Notes under the pieces: model-generated
Seen by the model: the letters and a program-made list of their open reading frames with translations, nothing else
Database searches by the model: none
Told to the model about the DNA's origin: nothing
From: Hetaerina americana
Taxonomy: Eukaryota > Arthropoda > Insecta > Odonata > Calopterygidae
Length of the DNA stretch: 64,000 nt
NCBI GenBank assembly: GCA_022747635.1
Contig: JAKTNV010000020.1
Location: 52,501 to 116,500 of the forward strand
Direction of reading: 5' to 3'
Shown: positions 45,165 through 55,723 of the stretch, piece after piece
Numbering within the stretch: position 1 is the first letter of the stretch
Layout: every line of letters starts with the position of its first letter
Translations under genes and position numbers: made by a program

Positions 45165-45305
45165 CGGGAAATGCGGCGAAATTAACTTTAACGGAGCCAA
45201 CCGATAATGAGCATCATAATGCAGGAATTTCACAGATTGTAAAAATCATTCTCCTCGAGTGGAGCTCGACTCCAGATCCCTTCAATTCGATTTCCGGCCA
45301 AAAGT
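45165..45305 (-). repeat. SINE family S2 copy, minus
   Basis: The reverse complement reads AGGGATCTGGAGTCGAGC, GAGAATGATTTTTACAATC and GCCGCATTTCCCGCAGTT, matching the S2 copy at 56648-56755. It lies head to head with the plus-strand copy at 45312. Confidence 0.7.
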
Positions 45306-45311
45306 TTTCAC

Positions 45312-45400
45312 CAATGGGGTATCGAGGGGTAACGAGGCATCATTTCTCCGGGTTTGAATCCCGGCCAAGGTAAATAATTTTTACAATCTGCGGATTTCCT
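45312..45400 (+). repeat. SINE family S2 copy, plus, tRNA-like head
   Basis: The B-box-like GGGTTTGAATCCCGG (45348-45362) is followed by AAGGTAAATAATTTTTACAA, as in the S2 body. Only the head and first part of the body are present. Confidence 0.6.
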
Positions 45401-45539
45401 GATTCTTGATAATTTATTGATTTGTATTATATTTGTCATTTTTTTGTCCTCAATTCCTTCGTCCCCAAGGTGGAAATTTTGTTTGCGGTTTCTCTCAATG
45501 AGCAATGAGGCTTTATCTATGATAAGCAGTTCGGTCAAT

Positions 45540-45780
45540 TACGGTCGCGCCTCAAAATGCATGCGGTTCTCTCGGGGCGGACTCTCCAGGTGGACTAACG
45601 GGACGCGCGCGTTCTTGCGAGGAGACAGCCGTTATCCATCCCCCGCGCTAAAGGAGGGAGGGAGCGAAGGGGGTGGAGGGGGCGGAGGTGCAAGGGGGGG
45701 CAGGACGGAGCCGCGCTTCTCTCCCTCGCTCTCCGCCATTCATTGCGACGAGCTGGGAGAGTGAAGAATAGGAGGATTGT
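45540..45780. other. GC-rich, CpG-containing block, unassigned
   Basis: Composition changes abruptly to GC-rich with GGGCGG-like and GGAGGGGG runs. It would suit a promoter or first exon, but neither strand shows a convincing TM1 exon for the claudin-like gene or another protein I recognise. The plus-strand frame to 45764 is low-complexity. Confidence 0.3.
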
Positions 45781-46166
45781 TGGCTAAATAAAAGTTGGAC
45801 CCCAAAACGTACGTTTTAATTACACAAGAAATATTTCATCCAACTGCTCGTACTGGGACTATTACAGGGGTTACATCGGTGTGATGAACACATTACTTTA
45901 AGTTAAATTAACTGTAGTGCATTTATTGACACGCGATACCGAGTACTAATTTTTTAAATGAATTTTGAATGTGATTAAGAAAGACTAAAATTTATCACCT
46001 GAAATCCAGTCTTTCACGGTCATAATTTATTGGAAAAAGTCATTAAAACTACGATCATTATGGCATAATACCTTCCCATTTCGGTCAGTGCATTCGACAC
46101 TCCCCAAAAACCGCTCCCTCGTTCAGTGCAATAAGTTTCTTGGTGTTGAGGAGTTTGCCGTGCATT

Positions 46167-46658
46167 CTATGCTAAAACTAGTCGGTGTTCCCTTCGGAGA
46201 TCACTTACAAATGCAGACAGGTGACAGCAACTGCCGTCCCAGAAAAACAACATAATGGCCCTTGCGCTTATCCAGAATCTATAAACGTTAACACTGCTGC
46301 CGCGGATGGAAACGTGGAATTGCCGTTCGGGTGAAACCGCAACCAAATGGATGGGTTCTATTTGGGATTGGTTGGGGATTGCTTGAATCCAGGTCACCAA
46401 CCAGGACAGTGCTTCACCAAAAACTGAAATATTAAGCATGAAGAAACGTCGAGTCTTCGGAAATTGACAACCAAAAGAACGGATGGGATACACACACGAC
46501 GCGGAACAGGGTAACTCCACCTCACAAAGGAACATCCTATCAAAGCGGTCAACAAGATTCCAATGCGTAAAATGCAATTGCACACTTCCAGGTCTGCCAT
46601 AAAACGGCAAATAAGTAGTGGTATAGCGGCCACCGAAATGCATGCAAACATGATTCAA
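46167..46658 (-). other. Unrecognised 163-codon open frame
   Basis: An open frame of 163 codons on the minus strand, aromatic- and Cys-rich, with no motif I recognise. A second minus frame is open for 85 codons at the same place, which argues for chance or for a relic. Coding status is unproven. Confidence 0.2.
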
Positions 46659-46674
46659 AAATGCTTTTCATATC

Positions 46675-47244
46675 CACGCGTTGAGCAGTTGAAATAATGT
46701 GGACAAGCTAACAAAAATTTAGGATTTATTAGAAGAGTAATTGGTTAATGTGATGATAAGGTCCAAGAGAAATGTTATCTGTCGTTGGTTAGGCCTCATT
46801 TAGAAGATACTGCAACTATGAATGGATCCTTGCAAGGTTGGAATAATTGCCGAATTGGATCGCGTGCAGCGTAGAGGTACTAGATTTGTGAAACTTTGTT
46901 ACGATGAACTTACTAGCGTATCCAAAATATTAGAGCAGCTAGGCTGGAAATCACTCACGGAGCAAAGGTTAAATTGCACATGAAATCTCTTGCATAAATT
47001 GGAAGGACGTCTCTTTAGCAGTGATGTTGAAAATGTAATATTACCCCAATCGCACCACGGTCGGAGAGATCATGCTAGTAAAATTAGAAAGATTTAGGCT
47101 AGAATGGATAGATTTAAGATGCCATTTTTTCCACGAACGATGGGGGATCATAATTACATTGTTCGACCGCTGTAGTGTCATGCTCGGGTAAAATTATTCT
47201 GGTGTGTATTCACCCCCTCCCACACACCCTAGCGGTGGCTTGCA

Positions 47245-47246
<2 letters not shown>
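46675..47246 (+). pseudogene. CR1-3 LINE, 3' portion
   Basis: Plus-strand decayed frames give NKNLGFIRRVIG, LSLVRPHLED, a TKLV-type block and FFPRTMGD, colinear with CR1 ORF2 C-termini. The 3' end (CACACCCTAGCGGTGGCTTG) resembles the CR1 terminal hairpin and runs straight into a TA array. Confidence 0.7.

Positions 47247-47295
<49 letters not shown>
47247..47295. repeat. (TA)n microsatellite, left of a Penelope-like element
   Basis: About 48 bp of TA dinucleotides. CR1-3 ends on its left and the 3' end of a Penelope-like element begins on its right. Confidence 0.98.
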
Positions 47296-47297
<2 letters not shown>

Positions 47298-48075
47298 GGG
47301 CTGACACAATGTAACACAAATAGAAAAGAATAGACACATTTAAAAGAACACTCAAACGGTAAATTGTTCGATCTTTCGGCCCTCTCAGAGGCCTTCTTCA
47401 AGAGAGACTGAAAATATGCCATTGCAGAGGAGAGGGGAAAGAGCTATGGGCGTGGAGGGGAGGTGTGGAGGGAATGCTGGGAGGGAAATTAAATATGGCG
47501 GTTTAGGGTGGGAATTTTAAAGGAACGGAAGGATAGTATGTAGGCGGATTCACGAGTTCTCACCTCTATGTTGGTGGCTGAATCAGGTAGGGATTCTAGG
47601 ATGCTTAGAGCAAAACACTGGTCGAATGAAAGGTTGTGGGAATTGGCGTGTGAAGGGATAGGAAGAGAAGAGAGTGAGGCAGAATTGCAGGAGTACCGGT
47701 GATTATTCATTCGGATGGATAAGGGGGTAATGCATTCACCTATGTAAAAGGAAGTGCAATGTTTGCATGATAAAAGATAAATAATATTTTTTGAGAGGCA
47801 ATTAGCGTGGGAACGAGGTGAGGGGGCTATGAGGGGATGTAGGGAGAGGGGAGTAGGCATAATAAGAGGACAGGTTTTACATCGGGGGCGGTTGCAAGTT
47901 GGGGAAATATTGGGAAATTTGTCACGGGGGGGCGCCAAAGGGTTGGTGGATCTCAGAAGGTTTTTGAGATTGGCGGGTCGTCTGTATGCGATAGATGGGC
48001 ATTGGGGTAGTAAGGATGAGGTCGCGTCATTGTCATGTAAAATTGGAAACAGTTCTTTAAGGAAATTGGAAACAG

Positions 48076-48080
<5 letters not shown>
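47296..48080 (-). mobile_element. Penelope-like element with GIY-YIG endonuclease end
   Basis: The minus-strand frame (48178-47489, element part from about 48060) encodes YRRPANLKNLLRSTNPLA, a Cys-rich CNRPRCKTCPL block and NIIYLLSCKHCTSFYIGE, the GIY-YIG nuclease core (IYLL...YIGE), then RMNNHR, H-x-NSHNLSFDQ and a C-terminal ILESLPDSATNIEV. That order is the linker plus GIY-YIG endonuclease end of Penelope-like retroelements. The RT domain is absent (5' truncated). The 3' non-coding part (47488-47296) contains TTGAAGAAGGCCTCTGAGAG and GGCCGAAAGATCGAAC near 47370-47402, a hammerhead-like fold. TA arrays bound the element on both sides. Confidence 0.85.

Positions 48081-48108
<28 letters not shown>
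48081..48108. repeat. (TA)n microsatellite, right of a Penelope-like element
   Basis: 28 bp of TA dinucleotides immediately upstream of the truncated 5' end of the Penelope-like element. A short direct duplication (GGAAATTGGAAACAGTTCT-like) lies just before it at 48040-48080. Confidence 0.98.
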
Positions 48109-48113
<5 letters not shown>

Positions 48114-48119
48114 ATAAAT

Positions 48120-50775
48120 AAAACCGACTTCTTCGGAGTGGCGGCCATCGCCCAACAGGACATCCACTTTGGACACATATGGCTCTACCGGACCTCGACT
48201 TCCAGAACCGATCGACTCGCCTTCCGACCCGCCCCACAGTGCAGGGTGCACTGCGCCACGCTGGCGAGGTGCAAGGGGGGAATGAAATGGGGCTGGCCCA
48301 CCTTTTCACCCCCGTCTCCTGCAGGTGCCCTCGTCTGGCCACTTAGGGAAGAGCGCCTGAACCTCGGCGCACCGCACTCCCAGGGACAGAGGGTAGGCTA
48401 TGATTCGCTGGAATACCCCCTCCCAAGCAGCGGTTCGCCAAAGGACGCCACGACCCTAGACTGCGGTCTTTTCCGCCCACCGTACAACTTTGGTGGTGCC
48501 TGAAGGCAGCCACAAATTTGCTCACTACCTCTGCGCTCATCGCAAAGTCAATGACCCTTCAAAGTGCATTGCTTTTTTGGCTTTGGCGGAAAACCTTCAT
48601 TTGCCGTTTTGATTCCGCCACGGCACGTTTATTGAGGGATCAGCAAGTTTACGGAGGGACAAGTGCGGACCCAGGCGGGCTGTAGATTGACTTCATTGCA
48701 GGTCGCCGTCCCATTTATATTCTAGGAACGTATTACTAGTGGGTTTTAATATATCAGCTGTGTTTTCTATAAATTTTTGAAATAGGTGTCATTTCTGTTT
48801 TTATCGAATAATTGGATAGGTGTCGAAATTGATTTCATTTTCTATGTCCCTGTTTCAGACGAACCAGGGGGCGCAAGTGAATTTCTTCATCACTTTTTAC
48901 AGCGATCTGTATCCGTTTTTAATCCGGAACGTGCCCTCCAGACTGGTGCATTGGACACTTTCTTTGAATGTCTTCGTTTCGTCATTGATGTGGTCACTGG
49001 AGCTTTCCCTCTCCGCGCACTTCTTTCATCTGCAGAGGCCACCTAAGATTTTTGTAATAGATACGTCAAGGTATTTTGCTTTTTTCTTCCTTGGTGACGC
49101 GTCACTTCCAAGAAACACAGGGGGTGAGACTCTTACATTGTACCGCCTGGTGAGGGTCACGTGCGCACTTTCTTTGGGATTGTTTGCGACTTCCAGTCTT
49201 CCATCTTTCCAACTTTCAAGGGTTTAAGGCTAGCAGGACAGAGCTATAGCCGGAAGTACAGGATTTGCAGCAATTGCCATCGTGTCGCCAGTTCCTGCTT
49301 TCATGGTTCCGTTGACGAAGCGAGAAGTGTCAGGAGCACAGATCCCTGTGGCACCCGTCCACCTTTCCTCTCTCTCCGTCGGAAACCGCATGAACCTTTC
49401 CAGCGACCCAACACCCCTTCCCTCCCCCCTTCTTATTCTGACACAACCGCAATGGCAACAACAATCAAAGCCTCTTCGTCCTTGACTGGATGAAGGGGCT
49501 CAGGCATAATCCTTAACTCCATGCAATAAACACTTTGCTACAAAAAACTTGATATTCCAATCATCCCGAACATTTCCCCACCATACACGACTCCATAGAA
49601 TACGTTTAAAATGCTTCCGGAAAAACTGCATCACGGCAAGCGCAGTCTCTGTCGATGATTTCAGGTCGGTTAAATCCCGATCGTTAGAATCTAAAATTCC
49701 CTTAAGGACCGAGTTCCCTTCCGACTGAGAGTCGGCAGTTGTGCATCATTGGAGGTATCAATAAAGAGTTCTCTCTTCAATGTAATGAGGAGGAGACTGA
49801 AAATGCTGTATTCCACATATATACAGTCCACACGCATGTAGAAGTGCCCGGGTGCATCGCCACCCCACACACCAAAACACGAACGAATGCATCCCGCCCA
49901 CCCACACGATCCCACCAAACTATTGAAAATCCTCCTGCAGCCCGAAATCCAAGAAAAATCCTTTCGATCAAAGGAATTTAGCTCTCCCTCTTCCCGAAAA
50001 TGGTACTGCATACTCCTCTTCCAAGCACCAAGAGCTCAAAACCAGCCTCATCTCACACTAGACACCAAGACACACCTCCGCCAAAACACTTCAATCTTCC
50101 TACTCCTGCAATCCAGACTGTAGCCATCGTCCACCACTCAAACAACCCCACGAAATGATTTAATCCCAGAGCACTTCCAATCCCTCCCGACTCATCCAAT
50201 ACTAACCCCCTCGTGGACATCCCTGCCGCCGATACCCCTCCACTCCAACCACTACCGATAGTTTATCCTCCAGCGCAAGCAATTACGCGTCCAGGAACCT
50301 GGCGTCAAACAACCCAATCCAGTAAACAATTGAAATCCCTTCGGAAACTCAGATGACTCCCTAAAATGGTGGCTTGTTTCTTATTTGCGTCATTAACATA
50401 CCACCCTTTTCATCTAACCACCCACTTTCTTTCTTTCCCTCTTCTCATCCAAGAATTCCTCTCCCTCCTAGGTGTCGTCTGTCAACCGTAGTACAAGGAT
50501 AGACCATTTAAAGATATAACATTTTTTGCTTTACTCCGTTAGCGGCAACATTCAAGTTTATAACCAATGAGTTTATAACCAAAGACAACTAGAGTCACCA
50601 TTTATCCAGCATGTGCATGCATGCGTGTTTCAATCAAGCAAACGCCGAATGAATCATGTACGCATTCCATTTGGCTGAGAATGGTACCACTGCAAACTTT
50701 AAACTAGGCTTATTTGGGGTTTACGATTGCAGCACGTCCGCATTCTTCTTTCCTGTTTGAGTTTGAGTGAAGCAG
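48120..50775. other. No confidently recognised gene
   Basis: 48120-48503 is GC-rich with an open plus-strand frame lacking known motifs. At 48780-49230 the minus strand has faint LINE-like phrases (KAKYLDVSITK resembles KYLGVxITK), too weak to call. 49400-50760 holds C- and A-rich sequence with no open structure. One or more decayed repeats are likely. Confidence 0.4.
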
Positions 50776-50779
50776 CATC

Positions 50780-51486
50780 GGCCATCATCATCAGTATTTC
50801 AATCCTAAGATTGGTTTACTGCAGCAGTCGATTCTTCCCTATCTAGCGTCAGTTCCCTCGCCCTCCGACAGATTCCCTATTTTACGTCCTTCTTAATTTG
50901 CCCCATGTACTTTTCTCTTGGCCCTCCTCGCGGGATTGTTCTTTCTTTATGTTTCTAACTAATCCATTCTGCCTAAATGTATGTCCAATCCATCTATTTC
51001 TTTTTTGTCATAGAGCTCTTCATATGGTCCTTTCCTCTTCTGCTCTTCTATACACTTCATCGTTCCTCACTTTGTCTGTCCATTAAATCTTCAGCATTCT
51101 CCTCCAGCACCATGTTTCAAACGCTTCTATTTTTCGTTGGTCCACTTATCCAATATTCCATGTCTCCGATCCGTAGAGTGCCATGCTCCGCACTAATATT
51201 TTGACGAATTACTTCCTCGTTTGCAATCTTATGTTCTTTGAACAAAGTAGTTGCCTCTTCTCAATGAACGCCTTCTTTGCTTGGGCTATTCTTCGCTTCA
51301 TGCCGATCTAACTTCTTCCATCCCAAGCTATACTACTGCCCAAGTAGATGAAGGATTCCACTTGTTCTAGTCTCACTCCTTGAATCGTGATATATGCATT
51401 CAGCTTCTCTCTTCCACACACAAGGATTTTCGTTTTTTTTCTTCAAGATCCTCATATTATATTTCCGATGTACTTGGTCCATAGTA
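50780..51486 (-). pseudogene. RTE-B copy 1, C-terminal part and 3' UTR
   Basis: The minus strand gives TMDQVHRKYNMRILKKKTK, IYLGSSIAWDG, AQAKKAFIEKRQLLCSKNI, ALYGSET and EAFETWCWRRMLKI, a standard RTE-clade RT C-terminus with several stops. The 3' UTR ends near 50780 with TTGAAATACTGATGATGATG. The frame joins exactly to 54284-54435 when the mariner between them is removed. Confidence 0.85.
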
Positions 51487-51557
51487 CAGGGTTCGTCCGG
51501 AAAATAAGTGTACTGAGCTCAGGAAAAAAAATTTATCACACTTTTACATATCTTAAG

Positions 51558-52220
51558 CTAATATTCCTCAAAATAGGACCCTTGTGAGTCGATACACTTG
51601 TTCCAGCGGCGTTCCCATTCCTGGAACGCTCCCGCGAAGGCATCAACGGGAACCTCTCGAAGACACGTCGTCACGGCCTCTTTGACGGCGTCCAAAGTCC
51701 CGTATCGCGTTCCTTTCAAACTCCTCTTTATCTTCGGGAACAAAAAGAAGTCCGGTGGTGCCAAGTCCGGGCTGTATGGCGGGTGCGGCAGCGTTGTCAC
51801 GCCGTGCTTGGCCAAGAAGTCCGACACGACAAGCGCGGTGTGAGACGGCGCATTGTCGTGATGCAGCCGCCAGATTTTTCGCATCTGTAATTGCTCCCTA
51901 ATAATCTCGTGCACTATTGTTTTTGGCACATTACACTGCTCTGCTATCATCCGAACACTAAGACGACGATCAGAGTTCAGTACATCGCGAACTTTTCGCA
52001 CATTTTCGTCGGTGAGTGTCGTTGATGGGCGTCCAGGCCGTGGTTCGTCGTCGACCTCTTCTCTGCCCTCCACGAACATCTTGTGCCACCGAAAGATCAT
52101 GTTTCTGGACATGGCTGACTCCCCGTAAGCCTGGTTAATCATACCGACAGTTTCGGTAGACGATTTCCCAAGCTTTACCGCAAATTTGATGGAATAACGC
52201 TGCTCCAAAACCTTCGGCAT
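51558..52220 (-). pseudogene. Mariner transposase lacking its first catalytic Asp
   Basis: A 220-codon open frame from ATG at 52220 (MPKVLEQRYSIKF) to the stop at 51558. An N-terminal paired helix-turn-helix region (ETVGMINQAYGESAMSRN, FRWHKMFVEGRE) is followed by the GRPST linker and a second HTH (RMIAEQCNVPKTIVHEII), then QLQMRKI. It jumps straight to WRLHHDNAPSHTALV and YSPDLAPPDFFLFP. The last two give the D34D spacing of mariner. About 125 residues, including the TGDE-type block with the first Asp, are missing compared with the usual length of about 345, so the protein cannot catalyse transposition. The frame stays open across the deletion. Confidence 0.9.
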
Positions 52221-52269
52221 CGCGTTCCGTGACGTGGGTCGAGCGTGGAGGTTCGCGTTAACAGAGCTT

Positions 52270-54135
52270 CTCATCTACATCTACATCTACTCAATACCCC
52301 GCAAGCCGCCGCAAGGGCGTGTGGCGGGGGGTGCTAGGACACCACCCATAATTTAGAAAAGAAAAATAATAAAAAAAAATCGCATGCAATAACGACAAAA
52401 TCATATATAAAAAAAACATGGCATACATTCATGCATGAACACTTACACCCAACACACATGCAAACACTCAAACTACCAACTAACATACACATGCACCTGA
52501 AAGTATACCTAACATCTCTATAGTGTTTAATTTTGTTCCGACTTGTAAATTCAAAGTTTTTAATATTTCTAAAGTGACTTCGGTTTCTTGCTATTATGAT
52601 TACTGATTGTTCGGGGAAAGAATGAGTATTTGTACCTATCTGTCTTGGAATCTATCTCCCTTAGTTTATCTTTGTGGTCTGATCTACCTAAGTAGTGTGG
52701 GGCCATTATAATTCCTTCAGTGTCATATTTAAACTCGTTTGTTCTGAACCTTTCTAAAAGTCTAAGCCTCGCTTGTTCTCTCCGCACTTCAAGTGGTTCC
52801 CAGCCTAAATCCCCTAAGAGACCTGTCACACTTGTGTTTTTATCATAACAATTTTTAACAAATCTAGCGGATTTTCTCTGGACTTTATCTAATTCTTTTT
52901 GCCAAATTTTCTCCCACGGATCCCAAATACTTGCGGCATATTCCAAATGAGGTCTAACTAGAGCAAAATAACACCTCTCTTTAACTTTTTCATTACATTT
53001 CCCCACCACCCGTTTTATGAAGCCAAGTTTCTTTAAAGCTGATCCGCATATTGTCCTGATATGTGCTCCCCATGAAAGGCGTGGTGTTAGAACAACCCCC
53101 AAATATTTAACTTGATTTGCCGTAGTCAATACTGAACCCTCTATTTTGTAGTTTATATCCTGTTCCTCGCTTCCTTTATTCCAAAATTTCAAAACTGCAC
53201 ATTTATCTATATTAAGTGTTAATCCCCATTTATTGCACCATCCCGAGATATTGTCTAAGTCTCTAGAGAGTAGCTCGCGATCTAGTTGGCTCCTTATTTC
53301 CCTGTATATCACCGTGTCGTCAGCAAATAACCTTAGATTGCTACTAACGTGTGTGCTTAAGTCATTTATGTATATTAAGAACAGAAGAGGCCCTATTACA
53401 CTTCCCTGGGGGACGCCCGAAGTAACATCTCTCTCCGTTGAGCACAACCCATCTATGACTACTATTTGTTTGCGGTTTGACAAGAAGTCCCTAATCCAAT
53501 TAATTATTTTCTCATTGATCCCATAGTATTTAAGTTTGTGTAACAATTTATTGTGTGGGACTTTGTCGAAGGCTTTTTTGAAATCCAGGAATACTGCATC
53601 GACTTGGGTGTTGTTTTCTCCCGATCTAAGTATATCGTGAATGAAGAGACCAAGTTGTGTTTCGCAAGATCTGCTTTTCCTAAATCCGTGCTGGTTGTGG
53701 ATTAGTATTTTCCTACTATCAAGAAATTTCATAATGTTAGTGACAATAACGTGTTCCAATATTTTACAAGAGATCGATGTTAAAGAAATGGGTCGGTAAT
53801 TGGTTGGTTTATCCCTATCGCCGCCTTTATAGATGGGAGTTATATGGGCTAGCTTCCAGTCGCGAGGCACTGAGCCTTCTTCTATCGATTTTAGAAAAAC
53901 AATATGTAAAAATGGGGCAATGTCGTCAGCTAATTCCTTTAATATTCTAGCAGGTATTTCTTCCGGACCAGGTGCCTTGTGTGCTTTGATACTACGGAGC
54001 AGATGTACTATTCCCTGCTTGGTCAGTGTAAGATCGCTCATGTGTTCCCCGGGTGGGTGTGGAGGATCGTTTGGTGCGTTTGTGTTTTTGTTGTAGACGC
54101 TCTGGAAAAAATGGTTTAAAATATTTGCCTTTTTG
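52270..54135 (-). mobile_element. CR1-2 LINE, 5' truncated, inserted in the mariner
   Basis: The 3' end at 52270 carries three TCTACA units (TGTAGA on the minus strand) and a CR1 GC hairpin (CCGCAAGCCGCCGCAAGGGC). It extends to about 54135, where similarity to the copy at 59.5-61.6 kb stops and mariner leader sequence resumes. The internal ORF is uninterrupted. Confidence 0.9.
52569..54041 (-). CDS. CR1-2 reverse transcriptase, intact but N-truncated
   Basis: An uninterrupted 490-codon frame. The ATG at 54041 is merely the first available, since the ORF2 endonuclease and start were lost by 5' truncation. It has HKAPGPEEIPARI at about 21-33, YRPISLTSIS at 82-91, NQHGFRKSR at 116-124, LDFKKAFDKVPH with the first catalytic Asp at 152-163, GVPQGSVIGP at 209-218, FADD with the catalytic Asp pair at 239-242, VKYLGVVLTP thumb, and a C-terminal FFPRTISNHN. 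It is the best-preserved LINE RT here, consistent with it being the latest insertion in its nest. It is not expressed from its own promoter, as the 5' end is missing. Confidence 0.85.
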   Translation of the reverse strand: MSDLTLTKQGIVHLLRSIKAHKAPGPEEIPARILKELADDIAPFLHIVFLKSIEEGSVPRDWKLAHITPIYKGGDRDKPTNYRPISLTSISCKILEHVIVTNIMKFLDSRKILIHNQHGFRKSRSCETQLGLFIHDILRSGENNTQVDAVFLDFKKAFDKVPHNKLLHKLKYYGINEKIINWIRDFLSNRKQIVVIDGLCSTERDVTSGVPQGSVIGPLLFLIYINDLSTHVSSNLRLFADDTVIYREIRSQLDRELLSRDLDNISGWCNKWGLTLNIDKCAVLKFWNKGSEEQDINYKIEGSVLTTANQVKYLGVVLTPRLSWGAHIRTICGSALKKLGFIKRVVGKCNEKVKERCYFALVRPHLEYAASIWDPWEKIWQKELDKVQRKSARFVKNCYDKNTSVTGLLGDLGWEPLEVRREQARLRLLERFRTNEFKYDTEGIIMAPHYLGRSDHKDKLREIDSKTDRYKYSFFPRTISNHNSKKPKSL

Positions 54136-54283
54136 CCTCACTACACCACAGCTCAGAGCCGACTGCCTTTTTCAGCGTCGCTTGCCAACATACCCCCCTC
54201 CAATCGCAGCCCGTCAGAGCGGTGCTGGGCGCGCCTGGAGCGGCGGGAAAAAATCAGTACACTTATTTTCCGGACGAACCATG

Positions 54284-54435
54284 TATTCAGGTTTGCTTGC
54301 AGGTCTTCTCGCGCCTCTGCCACTACTACCATGTCATCTGCAAACGGGAGCATGTTGATTTCTTCTCCATTTACCTCGACTCCGTTGATACCCAATTCTT
54401 CTGTTTCTTTTATTGCCTCTGCCAGGTATACGTTG
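54284..54435 (-). pseudogene. RTE-B copy 1, middle RT piece
   Basis: The minus strand encodes VYLAEAIKETEELGINGVEV, NMLPFADDMVVVAEARED and LQANLNT, that is, RT motif 5 with FADD. It is separated from the upstream part (55724 onward) by CR1-1 and from the downstream part (up to 51486) by the mariner. Both joins are exact when the insertions are removed. Confidence 0.9.
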
Positions 54436-55723
54436 GCGGATGACACGGTGATCAATCGGGAGATATCTGGGGATGTGGATCGTTTAATTCTAGAGCAGGA
54501 TTTAGATTACATTACTAAATGGTGTTCTAACTGGGGATTGACTCTAAATTATAATAAATGTTCAGTGGTAAATTTCTTTAAAAGATCAACGGGATTTGCT
54601 TACAAATTAGCTGGAGGTGACCTAGCAGTAGTTGATACGGTAAAATACCTAGGTGTCACATTCACAAAAGACTTAACTTGGGGGACTCACATACGTAAAG
54701 TCTGCGGTCAAGCATATAAAAAATTGGGATTCTTTAGACGCATTGTCGGCAAAAGTGACTCGAAGGTCAAGGAACGTTGTTACCACGCTCTTGTAAGGCC
54801 TCATTTAGAATACGCATGCAGCGTGTGGGATCCGAGTGAAAAAGGTCTCATTCGGGAAATTGAGAAGGTTCAACGCCGGGCAGCCCGTTTTGTAAAAAAT
54901 TCCTACGATAAAACGCAAAGCGTCACCGAAATGCTCATGGATTTGGGGTGGGAATCTTTAGAAGAAAGATGATTCAATGCTAGGTGCCCAATGCTCACTA
55001 AATAAATTCAGATCCGCATGTTTCAGCACCGAGGTCTCGCAAATTATTCGTACTCCTACATACATTGGTCGCTTGGATCATGCATATAAAATTCGGGAAA
55101 TAGATGCCAGAACCAGCCGACTCAAGGACTCCTTCTTCCCACGGACAATACGGGATAGCAACTGCAGGGTTATACATAGCAAAAATTCCACTTGCCACCC
55201 TCAGCGTCTGAAAAATAATTAGTTGTATTTAAATGCATGCTCTTCCACTAACCTTATGTGTTTTGCTATAATAACCCATTCTTTCCGAATGACCTCATTC
55301 ATGTTCTGTTCATCTGTTTTTAAGTCTCTTTCCTTTCAATCCCTCGTCCCTCTCCGCGGGGGCAAATTCCTGCTACCTGTAACGTTGGGTCGCCTTTTAT
55401 AGACTCTTTGGGGGTAGTGTTTCTTGGTGCATTTTCATGTGGTAGTGATGTTTCAATTTCTTGCTTGTTGTGTCCTGGCTTCCGTGTTGTAGGATGGCTT
55501 TCGTGCTGCATCATGGGGTGCAGTTTTTTAGTTGTTTTGCGGTATATGTGTGTGCATGAGTATTGGATGAAGGGATTTTTGCATGAGTGTGTGCGCTGCT
55601 GTGGGTGTAATTTCCCGTGTTGTTTTTTTGCATGTGGTATTTTTCCTTTTTACGGTTGGTGACCTAACACCCCCCGCCACACGCCCTTGCGGCGGTTTGC
55701 GGGGTATTATGTAGATGTAGATG
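54436..55723 (+). mobile_element. CR1-1 LINE, 5' truncated, with 7-bp target duplication
   Basis: Starts within the FADD motif (ADDTVINREISGD) and matches CR1-1 at about 39620-40903 to its 3' end (GTAGATGTAGATG). The frame is open to 54972, where CGA in the sister copy is TGA. The sequence then continues to 55222 with FPRTIRDSN. The flanking TACGTTG at 54429-54435 and 55724-55730 is the target-site duplication. One copy of it belongs to RTE-B coding sequence. Confidence 0.95.

Larger units (their letters stand above)
51487..54283 (-). mobile_element. Mariner element with TIRs and TA target, split by a CR1
   Basis: Terminal inverted repeats at 51487-51515 and 54255-54283 match at 28 of 29 positions (GGTTCGTCCGGAAAATAAGT core). 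They are flanked by TA at 51485-51486 and 54284-54285, the mariner target-site duplication. Removing the element and one TA restores the RTE-B reading frame. Its transposase is at 51558-52220. A CR1-2 LINE of about 1.86 kb (52270-54135) sits between the transposase and the right TIR, in the transposase 5' leader. Confidence 0.95.

Noticed and set aside
48123..48503. GC-rich plus-strand frame ending GLFRPPYNFGGA
   Set aside because: No family resemblance I can defend and overlapping open frames on the other strand; left unassigned.
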